Of a DNA stretch of 9,138 bases, positions 1 to 6,609 are shown one piece after another (position 1 is the first letter of the stretch; each line of letters begins with the position of its first letter). The stretch covers positions 1-9,138 of the forward strand of contig JACIYQ010000165.1 of assembly GCA_014359855.1 (NCBI GenBank), in the 5' to 3' direction. The notes beneath the pieces were generated by a model. It was not told the DNA's origin and searched no databases. It saw only the letters and a program-made list of their open reading frames with translations. This stretch comes from Parvibaculum sp. (GTDB taxonomy: Bacteria; Pseudomonadota; Alphaproteobacteria; Parvibaculales; Parvibaculaceae). The position numbers and the translations under genes are program-made.

Positions 1-57
1 ACCCGGATGTCCTGATCGGCTCCGAATTCAGAAAGCCGGGCCGTTTTCAAAACCCAA

Positions 58-235
58 AACCGTCATGGCCCGCTTTATGCGGGCCATCCACGTCTTTGCG
101 GCACGGAAGGCAGGAAAGAAAGACCCCGGCTTTCGCCGGGGCAGGCGTGGATGACCCGGACAAGCCGGGTCATGACGGTTAAATTTGGATTCGAAAATTA
201 AACCGGACAGCAGTGGCATAAAGCGGGTCATGACG
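58..235. repeat. Nested multi-hairpin intergenic repeat
   Basis: A composite of inverted repeats. The outer 10-base arms at 58-67 and 171-180 (aaccgtcatg / catgacggtt) are perfect complements. Second arms at 85-92 and 146-153 (catccacg / cgtggatg) also match. Inside lie three strong hairpins: 67-73/79-85 (ggcccgc), 124-130/135-141 (ccccggc with a tttc loop) and 152-159/165-172 (tgacccgg). The stretch 216-235 is a 19/20 inverted copy of 61-80, so the element has a partial extra unit. The 18-base hairpin at 124-141 recurs exactly, in reverse complement, at 3664-3681. It lies just downstream of the lipid kinase gene and may act as a transcript end or RNA-stabilising structure. That role is inference. 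Confidence 0.8.
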
Positions 236-267
236 ATAAAGGAATGCAGCATTGTATCTTGTACACC

Positions 268-1227
268 TCAACACCTCAGCGTCAGCGCGCCGGGCATCAT
301 CTCGAAGCGCGCGGGAAGCCGTCCCGGCCCTTCGCCGTCCACGTCGATGAGCACAGGCTCCGGGCCGAGCGGCGTCGCCGTCACCGTCCTTGCGCGGACC
401 ACCTGCACCTTCGGCCCGTTCACATGCGTTCCCTCGCGCAGGTTTCCGCTTCCCGTCAGCAGGTCCATGAATTTCAGGTCGCGCATGATGACGACGTCGA
501 AAAACCCGTCATCGGGCTCGGCATTGGGCGCGACCTTGAGCCCGCTGCCGAAATAGCGTCCGTTCGCGACGGCAGTGAGGCCGATATTCGCCACCGTCTC
601 GAAGCCGTCATCCGTCTCGATCTTCACGGGCCGCGGCTTGTGCCGCCATGCCGTCATCAGCGTTGCCCAGGTGAAGGCGAAGTTGCCGCCGAGCGATTTT
701 TGCCAGGTCGCCTCGTTCACCGCGCGCACCGTTTCGCCGGACAGGCCGAAGCTCGCGATATTGTTGAAGTAGCGCGTCGCTTCCTGCCCATCTTGCGCCA
801 CGAAGGTGAGTTTGCCTATGTCGATCCGGCGCGTCGTGCCGGCGGCGATGCGTGTCACGCCTTCGGCTGCGTCCTCCGGCAAGTCGAAGGTGCGGCGGAA
901 GTCGCCGCCCGTGCCTGCATTGAGCACGGCGAGATGCGCCTCCGGGTTGATCGCCATGCCATTCTCGAAAAAGCCGTTCACGACTTCGTCGATGGTGCCG
1001 TCGCCGCCTATCGCGATCACGAGCTGCGCACCGGCCCGCAGCGCCTCGCGCGTCAGTTCGGCGGCGGGCAGATAATGCGAGGTCGCGGGGCCGCCCGTGA
1101 AATGCGCGCGCACGGGGCCCAGTTCCTTCTCGATCGTCTCCGAAATCACGCGCCAGGCGCGGCCTGTCCGGCCGCCGCCCGAACGCGGGTTCACGATCGC
1201 GGCAACATGCGGCATCCCCCCGCTCAT
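268..1227 (-). CDS. Diacylglycerol kinase-family lipid kinase (YegS/DagK type)
   Basis: A 319-residue soluble lipid kinase of the diacylglycerol/sphingosine kinase catalytic family, which uses ATP to phosphorylate a lipid hydroxyl, often diacylglycerol. Visible motifs are the N-terminal NPRSGGG (about 13-19), the nucleotide-binding GGDGT (74-78) followed by DEVVNG, a GTGGDFRRTF segment (105-114) in the place of the family GTxNDFAR motif, and IDVDGE (294-299) near the end. Length is normal for the family (about 300). The start at 1227 is preceded by a very strong ribosome site, GAGGAGGAGGAG, at 1231-1242; Met5 is a weaker alternative. It lies 115 bases downstream of glpD on the same strand, with a palindromic repeat between, so cotranscription is possible but uncertain. 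The exact lipid substrate cannot be read from sequence; diacylglycerol would fit the glycerolipid context. Confidence 0.92.
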   Translation of the reverse strand: MSGGMPHVAAIVNPRSGGGRTGRAWRVISETIEKELGPVRAHFTGGPATSHYLPAAELTREALRAGAQLVIAIGGDGTIDEVVNGFFENGMAINPEAHLAVLNAGTGGDFRRTFDLPEDAAEGVTRIAAGTTRRIDIGKLTFVAQDGQEATRYFNNIASFGLSGETVRAVNEATWQKSLGGNFAFTWATLMTAWRHKPRPVKIETDDGFETVANIGLTAVANGRYFGSGLKVAPNAEPDDGFFDVVIMRDLKFMDLLTGSGNLREGTHVNGPKVQVVRARTVTATPLGPEPVLIDVDGEGPGRLPARFEMMPGALTLRC

Positions 1228-1230
1228 CGG

Positions 1231-1242
1231 CTCCTCCTCCTC
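1231..1242 (-). promoter_or_regulatory. Strong Shine-Dalgarno of the lipid kinase
   Basis: On the minus strand the run GAGGAGGAGGAG lies three bases before the ATG at 1227-1225, giving several AGGAGG registers with useful spacing. It supports this start over the ATG four codons inside. It also suggests that translation can initiate independently of glpD. Confidence 0.8.
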
Positions 1243-1245
1243 AAG

Positions 1246-1346
1246 GCAATTCCAGGAAAAGTGCCTCCTTGAAAAGGAGATGGCGGTTTTCCGTCCGGAA
1301 TTGCGTAAATCAAAGCGGCTAGGTCGTTTCAGCGGAAACGATCTAG
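1246..1346. repeat. RIME-like composite palindromic element
   Basis: Two adjoining palindromes between glpD and the lipid kinase. The first pairs gcaattcc (1246-1253) with ggaattgc (1297-1304) and ggaaaa (1255-1260) with ttttcc (1287-1292), with an inner hairpin ctcctt-gaa-aaggag (1265-1279). The second is ctag-g-tcgtttc-agcg-gaaacga-t-ctag at 1319-1346, a 12-pair stem with one G-U pair. Its last four bases contain the glpD stop codon (1343-1345). The wording gcggttttccgtccggaattgcgtaaa is, from memory, typical of rhizobial intergenic mosaic elements; no database was searched. There is no U tract on the glpD strand, so it is not a classical terminator, but it may attenuate transcription or stabilise the glpD mRNA 3' end. 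Confidence 0.75.
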
Positions 1347-3055
1347 CGCCCCGCTATCGTTTCGAACAGGCGCACCGTGCCGGAAATCTCGTTTGCGAGC
1401 GCCGTTTCATCCCAGCCGAGTTCGCGGCCCATCAGTTCGGCCACCTGCTTGATCACGGGAACGCCCGGATGGCCGAGCGTGCCGAGGCCCGTGCGGCGGA
1501 AGATCATGTCGTCGAGATGCAGCGCCATTTCGTGCCGCACCGCATGGACGACCTGCACGCCGATCACCGGACTGCCGGGCGCCAGCCGTTTCAGCAGCGC
1601 CTCGCGCTCGCCCTGGCGCTCATCGGCCGTCGCCAGCACCTCGTCGATGCGGCTGCCATGGAAGTTCACCAGATTTTCCACGATGTCGGGCGCGAGATGG
1701 GCGTGCCGCTTCTGCGCGCGCTCCACATAGGTCTTCAGCCGCGCCATGTCGCCGCCATAGACCGGCGTGCATTGCGTTTCGCATGCCGCGCTCTTCCCGA
1801 GTTTTTTCAGCGCGAGGTCGACCACCTGTTCGGCGAGGTGGCGCGATGTCGTCCACTTGCCGCCGATGGCCGAGATCAAACCGTCGATCGCGTCTTCCGG
1901 CGCATGGTCGTAGACCTCCGCCGCGCGGCTCGCATTGTAGCTGTCCTTCTTTTCGGCTTGCTTTGCGCTCTCGCCCTGCTCGACGCCGGGCACTTCCTTC
2001 GGCGTCGTGTCGACGAGGGGGCGGATGCCCGCATAGAAATGGATCACGTCCTCGCGTTTCAGGTGCAGTCCCGGCAAGCCGTCATTCACGACGCGCAGGA
2101 AATCCTCGATGTCCTTCTCCGTCACGCCAAGCTCGTCCGGATCGTCCTCGAACACGGTGTCGGTCGTGCCGATGATCGTATAGCCGCGCCAGGGAATGAC
2201 GAAGAAATGCCCGCCAATGGCGGACTGGATCGCCAGCGCATGCGCGCCCGAAAGATCGCGCGTGATGATGTGGATGCCCTTGGAGCGGATGAGCCGGCGC
2301 GCCGGCGTTTCGTCCGCCATCGCCATGGTCTTGTCGGCCCAGGGGCCGGCGGCGTTCACCACCACGCGTCCGCGGATCGTGTGGCTCGCGCCTGTCACCT
2401 CGTCCATGACGGTGACGCCCGTCACCTTCACGCCGCGCCCGAAGGCCGCTTCCGTCGTGAAGCCCGTCACTTCCGCATAGTTCGCAACGTCGGCGCCATA
2501 TTCCGCCGCGCCTTCGATGCATTCGAGGCAGAGCCGCTCGGGCGCGAACATCTGGCAGTCGTAATAGATCATGGCGCCGGTCAGTCCCTCGCGCCGCAGC
2601 GAGGGCACGAGGTCGAGCGCCTTGCCCTTGGAGAGGCGCCGGAAGCCCGGCAGCTTCTTGTCGTCGTCGGAGAGCCAGTTGCGGTCGAAGGAAAGGAGGT
2701 CGTAAAGCGCCAGCCCGAGCCCCAGCACCAGCGGCCCCTTCATGCCCCAGCCATAGGTCGGGATGACGAAGGGCAGCGGATGCACCATATGCGGCGCGAC
2801 ATTCTCCCAGATGCGCCGTTCACGGAGCGACTCGCGCACGAGCTTCAATTCGCCGTTCACGAGATAGCGAAGCCCGCCATGCACGAGCTTGGAGGAGCCC
2901 GACGTCGTCGCATGCGCGAAGTCGTCTTTTTCGAGCAGCGCCACTTTCAGCCCCCGCAGGCTCGCGTCCCAGGCCGTGCTCGCGCCGGTGATGCCGCCCC
3001 CCACGATCACGAGGTCGTAGTCGGTGGCGCTCATTCTCTCGAGGTCGCGTTGCAT
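1343..3055 (-). CDS. glpD: Aerobic glycerol-3-phosphate dehydrogenase
   Basis: FAD-dependent sn-glycerol-3-phosphate dehydrogenase, which oxidises glycerol-3-phosphate to dihydroxyacetone phosphate at the inner membrane and passes electrons to quinone. At 570 residues it matches the bacterial GlpD/GlpA family. The N-terminal dinucleotide fold is clear: DLVIVGGGITGAS (about 14-26) then an acidic strand end LLEKDDF. SSKLVHGGLRYL (54-65) is a family signature, followed by NAAGPWAD (234-241), YAGIRPLVDT (341-350) and the FAD-contacting GGKWTTSR (398-405). The C-terminal DAO_C region carries VRHEMALHLDDMIFRRT (506-522). Met1 at 3055 has only a weak GAAAG upstream; Met8 (3034), preceded by GAGAGA, is a credible alternative that begins nearer the usual family N-terminus. 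No glycerol kinase, transporter or GlpR is in the window, so this is a stand-alone locus with only the lipid kinase downstream. Confidence 0.96.
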   Translation of the reverse strand: MQRDLERMSATDYDLVIVGGGITGASTAWDASLRGLKVALLEKDDFAHATTSGSSKLVHGGLRYLVNGELKLVRESLRERRIWENVAPHMVHPLPFVIPTYGWGMKGPLVLGLGLALYDLLSFDRNWLSDDDKKLPGFRRLSKGKALDLVPSLRREGLTGAMIYYDCQMFAPERLCLECIEGAAEYGADVANYAEVTGFTTEAAFGRGVKVTGVTVMDEVTGASHTIRGRVVVNAAGPWADKTMAMADETPARRLIRSKGIHIITRDLSGAHALAIQSAIGGHFFVIPWRGYTIIGTTDTVFEDDPDELGVTEKDIEDFLRVVNDGLPGLHLKREDVIHFYAGIRPLVDTTPKEVPGVEQGESAKQAEKKDSYNASRAAEVYDHAPEDAIDGLISAIGGKWTTSRHLAEQVVDLALKKLGKSAACETQCTPVYGGDMARLKTYVERAQKRHAHLAPDIVENLVNFHGSRIDEVLATADERQGEREALLKRLAPGSPVIGVQVVHAVRHEMALHLDDMIFRRTGLGTLGHPGVPVIKQVAELMGRELGWDETALANEISGTVRLFETIAGR

Positions 3056-3138
3056 CTTTCGGGGGGTCCGTCCGGGTTCTATGGGTGAGCCCGGAGGCTA
3101 TCCGGAGCGGCCGTCGGGGTCCAGCGCCTGCCGCCGCG

Positions 3139-3375
3139 TCAGCCCCGCTTCGTCAGCCCCTTCTGCTCCATCCGCCATTTGAGGTGGCCGAAGCGGTCCT
3201 GGCCGAAAAAGGGCTCGCCCTCGAAGACCATCAGCGGCACGCCCCAATGGCCAGACGCCCTCAGCGCCGCCTCGTTTTCCGCGATCACGGCTTCGAGCCG
3301 GTCCTTCTTCTTCAGGGCGGCGGCGTCCAGTTCGGCCATGTCGAGGCCCGCCCGCGCCGCGGCGTCCGGCAATAT
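3139..3375 (-). pseudogene. 3' remnant of DsbA-fold 2-hydroxychromene-2-carboxylate isomerase-like gene
   Basis: The minus strand here encodes about 78 residues, from ILPDAAARAGLDMAELDA to a TGA at 3141-3139. They match the C-terminal part of the HCCA isomerase/DsbA-like family: helical linker, then ASGHWGVPLMVFEGEPFFGQDRF, with the cis-proline in GVP and the typical FFGQDR ending. The N-terminal thioredoxin half (usually more than 100 residues) is missing. The frame does stay open upstream to an ATG at 3639, but the added 88 codons are antisense to a hydrolase coding remnant and look nothing like the isomerase. The gene is therefore truncated at about 3375, where the plus-strand hydrolase remnant begins. 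Family assignment is good; original substrate unknown. Some GST-kappa or other DsbA-family members would look alike over this part. Confidence 0.82.
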
Positions 3376-3630
3376 GCCGCGATCGTCGGCGACGGCAGCC
3401 GTGTGGACGAGCTGAAGAAGGTGCGCGTGCCCTTCCTCGTCATTCACGGCGATGCCGATCCGCTCGTCCCGCCCGCCGGCGGCGAGGACACGGCGAAGTC
3501 GGTGCCGGGCGCGAAGCATGTGCTGATCGAAGGCATGGGCCACGACCTGCCCGCCGAACTTTTCCCGCAATATGTGAAACTCGTCGTCACCCACGCCCGC
3601 GCCGCCGAAGCGCGGCAGGCGGCGGAGTAA
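3367..3630 (+). pseudogene. 3' remnant of an alpha/beta hydrolase gene
   Basis: From about 3367 the plus strand encodes some 87 residues, from RQYAAIVGDGSRVDELKK to a TAA at 3628-3630, matching the C-terminal part of alpha/beta hydrolases. VRVPFLVIHGDADPLVPP contains the catalytic acid strand and Asp. GAKHVLIEGMGHDLP contains the catalytic His. The nucleophile Ser (GxSxG), oxyanion region and cap are missing, so the product cannot be active. The frame runs upstream to an ATG at 3085, but those first 94 codons are antisense to the isomerase remnant and are not hydrolase-like. The missing 5' end coincides with the missing 5' end of the opposite-strand isomerase remnant, which suggests one deletion removed both. 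Confidence 0.82.
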
Positions 3631-3657
3631 TCTCGACATCGTCCCTGCTCATCTCAG

Positions 3658-3744
3658 GTGTCACCCCGGCGAAAGCCGGGGGTCCATCTGACTCAACGAA
3701 TGCGCCGGAAGGTCCATGGATTCCGGCTTTCGCCGGAATGACAC
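3658..3744. repeat. Paired-hairpin intergenic repeat (cgtcattccggcgaaagccgg type)
   Basis: Outer arms gtgtca (3658-3663) and tgacac (3739-3744) and inner arms tccat (3683-3687) and atgga (3716-3720) enclose two strong tetraloop hairpins. One is CCCCGGC-gaaa-GCCGGGG at 3664-3681; the other is ATTCCGGC-tttc-GCCGGAAT at 3720-3739. The first is the exact reverse complement of 124-141, so this belongs to the same family as the element at the left end. It sits between the hydrolase remnant and the thioesterase stop, and its hairpins could end transcripts from either side. No flanking target duplication is evident. Confidence 0.8.
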
Positions 3745-3771
3745 TATTTATTTTAGACCCGAGAACATCCC

Positions 3772-4200
3772 TCACGCCGCGATAATCCGCTCCACGGCCC
3801 GCGCCTTCAGCGCCAGCTTGCCTTCCGCGTTCGTGAACACCGCTTCCACGTAAGCCTGCGTCTTCGAGACGTTCAGCACATGCCCTTCGCAAGCGAGCAC
3901 GCCTTCCGTCACCGGACGGAAGAAATGCGTCTGCAGGTCCACCGTCGTGAAGTTCTGGTCGTCCTTCAGCAGGGTCATCAGCGCGAAGGAGCAGGTCTGG
4001 TCGGCGAGCGTCGCGAGATACCCGCCGAAGACGGTGACGGGGTTCAGGTAGGCGGGATCGACCGGCCAGTCGTAGCGGATGCGGCCGGGCTCCAGCACGG
4101 TCAGCTTCCCGGCATAGAGATTGAGCGCCGTCACATGTGGCGGCGCCTTCTCCACCTCGCCCTTCTCGATCCGCTTCAGAATGTTTCCCCAGCTCGGCAT
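3772..4200 (-). CDS. PaaI-type hotdog-fold acyl-CoA thioesterase
   Basis: A 142-residue single hotdog-domain protein, the normal length for PaaI/YdiI-type thioesterases that hydrolyse acyl-CoA thioesters in the cytoplasm. The core motif NPVTVFGGYLATLADQTCSFA (about 53-73) corresponds to the family HGG-x-hhaLaDsa segment. Asp67 is in the expected catalytic position, with Phe in place of the usual His before GG. FTTVDLQTHFFRPVTEG (84-100) is the second conserved strand pair. The ATG at 4200-4198 overlaps by one base the TAA of the upstream lyase-family gene (TAATG), the arrangement of translational coupling. That upstream gene is broken, so the thioesterase may now depend on re-initiation, its own site, or be poorly expressed. 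The reading frame itself looks intact. Substrate is not predictable. Confidence 0.87.
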   Translation of the reverse strand: MPSWGNILKRIEKGEVEKAPPHVTALNLYAGKLTVLEPGRIRYDWPVDPAYLNPVTVFGGYLATLADQTCSFALMTLLKDDQNFTTVDLQTHFFRPVTEGVLACEGHVLNVSKTQAYVEAVFTNAEGKLALKARAVERIIAA

Positions 4201-4750
4201 TACGCCTCCGTCTTCCCTTTTATCGCCGCCGCATCGGCCAGCATTTCGCCCAAACCGATCAGCTCGTTATAGCGCTGGAAGGTGACGCGCGGCTCGCTCG
4301 CAGGCAAGCCCTCGCCCTTCAGCAGCGTCTCGTAAACGCCTTCGAGCCGCGCGGTGACGGCAAGCAAAGCCGATACCGGAAAGAGCGCGATCCTGAAGCC
4401 CGGCGCCTCCAGTGCCTTCGCGCCGAGATAAGGCGTCTTGCCATCCTCGACGATATTGGCGATGAGCGGCACGCCCTTGAAGGTCTCGGCCACTTTCCGC
4501 AGCTCGCCCTCGCCCTGCGGCGCCTCGTCGAGACCGTGCGTCGCGCGCGCATCGGTGCGCGCCATCACCTTGAAGCTCTTGCTCTCGCGCACTTCCGCCG
4601 CCGCGCGGATTTTCGCCGCCGCTTCCTCGATGGCCACGACCTCCTTGCCTTCCATATGGCCGCAGCGTTTCGGGAGACCTGGTCCTCGATCTGGATGCAG
4701 GCCGCGCCCGCCGCTTCATAGGCGCGTGTCAGCCGCGCTGCATTGAGCGG
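4200..4750 (-). pseudogene. Isocitrate lyase/PEP mutase-family gene, 5'-truncated and frameshifted
   Basis: The family covers C-C and P-C lyases such as 2-methylisocitrate lyase and oxaloacetate decarboxylase-like enzymes, usually about 280-300 residues. Here homology starts abruptly at about 4750 with PLNAARLTRAYEAAGAAC then IQIEDQV, roughly a third of the way into the family sequence. After GAC CAG GTC the DNA reads TCCCGAAACGCTGCGGCCATATGGAA. Adding one T restores Phe-Pro-Lys-Arg-Cys-Gly-His-Met-Glu, the family KRCGH active-site motif. So one base is missing at about 4674-4677, and the frame is lost through the catalytic cysteine. Downstream, the other frame (from ATG 4655) encodes MEGKEVVAIEE, VMARTDARATHGLDEA and a normal C-terminus to TAA at 4202-4200. 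The missing 5' part is replaced by sequence holding a palindromic repeat (4783-4878). The two lesions together make a nonfunctional gene, unless the deletion is a sequencing error. Confidence 0.87.
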
Positions 4751-4782
4751 CTGGGAATTTTCCGGGGCAAACTTTTTTACCT

Positions 4783-4878
4783 CGTCATTGCGAGGCGCGG
4801 ACGCCGCGACGCGGCAATCCAGGGGCGGCAAACACTGAGCAAGCGGCCCCTGGATTGCTCGCTTCGCTCGCAATGACG
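4783..4878. repeat. Palindromic intergenic repeat (cgtcattgcgag / cgaagcaatcc type)
   Basis: Perfect 12-base outer arms cgtcattgcgag (4783-4794) and ctcgcaatgacg (4867-4878) enclose perfect 12-base inner arms gcaatccagggg (4814-4825) and cccctggattgc (4847-4858). The whole can fold as one long interrupted hairpin. The wording resembles a repeat common between genes of alphaproteobacteria (recalled, not searched). It differs from the other repeats in the window. Its left arm is about 33 bases from the point where lyase homology stops, so it may mark the rearrangement that removed that gene's 5' end. From 4879 to 4977 I see nothing recognisable. Confidence 0.85.
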
Positions 4879-4977
4879 GTGTCGGTTGAACGCTTGGCAC
4901 AGATATGCGACCAGCCCCATGGGAGGGTGGTCGAGGCGGCAAACGCAGGTTCGTATGGCTGAACGGCGCAGGCCCCC

Positions 4978-6609
4978 TCAGAACGACAGGCTGATCTTCC
5001 CCGACACCGTGTAGTTCGCGGCGCCCGCCTGACCGAGATCGGCGACGCCCGCCGCCACCTTCATATTCAGAAGGTCGGCCAGCGCCTTCATGGCCACGCC
5101 GGTCTCGATATCGCCGGTGAAGTCGTCGTCCGCCCTGATCGTGGCGCCGGCCATGTCGCGCTCGGCGCGATCGAAGGTCCAGCGGGTTTCGAGATTGGCG
5201 TAAGGCCGCATCGTGGAAAAAAGAGCGGAGTCCGGCACGTCATAGACGAAGCCGTTGCGCCAGGTCGCGCGGCCGCGCGAGCGGACCTCGCCATGGGCGG
5301 AGGGGGATGCGAGCGCCAGCCGGTTGAGGCTCACCTCGCCCGCAGGTTTGAACTGCAAATCGCCGAAGCGCCACGCCCCATCGAGACTCGCGCCGGAATG
5401 AAGGCTCGTGCCGCGATAATCGGCGCTGTAGCGCGCGCCCTGCACCCGGTCCGACCGTGTGCCGGCCCCGGCGAAAGCGCGCAAGCTCAGATGTTCGGTC
5501 AGGCCGTGGGTCACGAAAGGCGAGACATAGATCGACTCAGCGCCCCAGCCGGTCGACGTGTCGCGCCAGGACCGGCCCCAGCTGACGGCCGTACCGATCT
5601 TCGTCGTTTCGTCGAGCGGCCAGGCAGCGCCTCCCGAAACCACCAACCGATGCTTCGCGCCGTCGAGCGTCCAGGCGCCGCTCGTCTCGCTCCATATCTG
5701 CATCTCTTCAGGCAGAAGCGGACGGGTCTCGCCGAGCAACATGCTCTCGGCATAGCCGGTCGCGATGCGCGCAAAGGGAATGACGCTGTCGCTGCCTTCG
5801 ACCGCATCCTCTTCGCGGCGGGGCGCGCCTTGCGGGATTGCGAAGCGCTCGGCGATACGGCGCCGGTCCGCGTCCTCGAGCCTCAGGGGGCTTTCCTTCC
5901 GCACGTGGCGGCGGTCGAGGGCCGCCATTTCTTCATCCGATACCCAGCCCGTGCGGATACGTTGCGGCGCTTCCGGCGCAGCGCCGGGCGGCGGCAGGGT
6001 TCGGCTCAGCACAGCGAGATAGCGCGCCGACTGTTCGGCGGTGATTTTCTTCTCTGCCCGCAGCGTTCGCGCGGCGGCAACCTGCCAGCTATGAACGATG
6101 CGGCGGATGTAGCGCAGCGCATAGGCGCGGCGCGCTGCCGTGCTCCTCACGCCCGGCGGTTCCGCGCGCGTCACTGCGGGCCGCATCGTGTCGTAGCCCG
6201 CGCGCCACCCTTCCTTCAGCGCCCGGCGGCGCGCCTCCTCGAAAAGGCCGACAGGAAGCCCCATGCTGGCCGCGGCCGGGCCCGGCTGGCAGAGCGGGCA
6301 ATCGGCTCGTGCCGCGAGAGCCGCGACCGTGAGACCCGCGATCTCGTGCAGGTCGGGCAAGGGCGGCAGCGGCGCGCGGCGAGGGGCCGTCAGCAACGAA
6401 GAGACGGACGGCGGTTTCGGGCGGGCGGCGGGTGCGCCGTTCAGCAGCTTTTCATGCGCTTCCAGCACCGCGAAATGATCGGCGAAGATCGCGCTGTCCG
6501 GCGCGCCCTCAAAACCGGCGCGCGCGGGCGCCGCCGGCCACCCCATGAGCAGCCCGCAGACGAGCGCATAGCCGGCGACGGCGCGCAAGCGCCGCTCGGA
6601 GTTCGCCAT
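4978..6609 (-). CDS. Exported protein with C-terminal autotransporter-like outer-membrane beta-barrel
   Basis: 543 residues. An N-terminal signal peptide is clear: RR, hydrophobic AVAGYALVCGLLMG, then APARA with likely cleavage after residue 31. Residues 32-280 form an Ala/Arg/Pro-rich region I do not recognise, with a Pro-rich linker (about 60-88), a CPLC pair (104-107) and a helical stretch around 120-205. Residues about 280-543 show alternating strands with aromatic/Gly patterns, for example RLVVSGGAAWPLDETTKIGT and LSLRAFAGAGTRSDRVQGA. The protein ends in NYTVSGKISLSF, a terminal Phe as recognised by the BAM complex. The barrel size (about 260 residues) fits an autotransporter beta-domain. 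A GAGGA ribosome site (6621-6617) lies 7 bases before the ATG. The region before the barrel is short and not the usual beta-helix passenger. No partner genes adjoin it. Confidence 0.78.
   Translation of the reverse strand: MANSERRLRAVAGYALVCGLLMGWPAAPARAGFEGAPDSAIFADHFAVLEAHEKLLNGAPAARPKPPSVSSLLTAPRRAPLPPLPDLHEIAGLTVAALAARADCPLCQPGPAAASMGLPVGLFEEARRRALKEGWRAGYDTMRPAVTRAEPPGVRSTAARRAYALRYIRRIVHSWQVAAARTLRAEKKITAEQSARYLAVLSRTLPPPGAAPEAPQRIRTGWVSDEEMAALDRRHVRKESPLRLEDADRRRIAERFAIPQGAPRREEDAVEGSDSVIPFARIATGYAESMLLGETRPLLPEEMQIWSETSGAWTLDGAKHRLVVSGGAAWPLDETTKIGTAVSWGRSWRDTSTGWGAESIYVSPFVTHGLTEHLSLRAFAGAGTRSDRVQGARYSADYRGTSLHSGASLDGAWRFGDLQFKPAGEVSLNRLALASPSAHGEVRSRGRATWRNGFVYDVPDSALFSTMRPYANLETRWTFDRAERDMAGATIRADDDFTGDIETGVAMKALADLLNMKVAAGVADLGQAGAANYTVSGKISLSF

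Noticed and set aside
28..252. A short minus-strand open frame at the left end
   Set aside because: It lies almost wholly within the nested repeat, and its residues just translate the hairpins.
1097..3088. A 663-codon open frame on the plus strand opposite glpD
   Set aside because: It is the antisense of glpD in high-GC DNA, rich in Arg/His/Ala, with no recognisable domain; glpD on the minus strand has all family motifs.
3085..3639. Full-length novel proteins of 181 (plus) or 166 (minus) residues spanning the remnant junction
   Set aside because: In each frame only the C-terminal half resembles a protein family; the other half is antisense to the opposite remnant.
58..4878. CRISPR array or IS element from the repeated sequences
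   Set aside because: The repeats are few, palindromic and dispersed, with no regular spacers, no transposase or cas genes and no visible target duplications.
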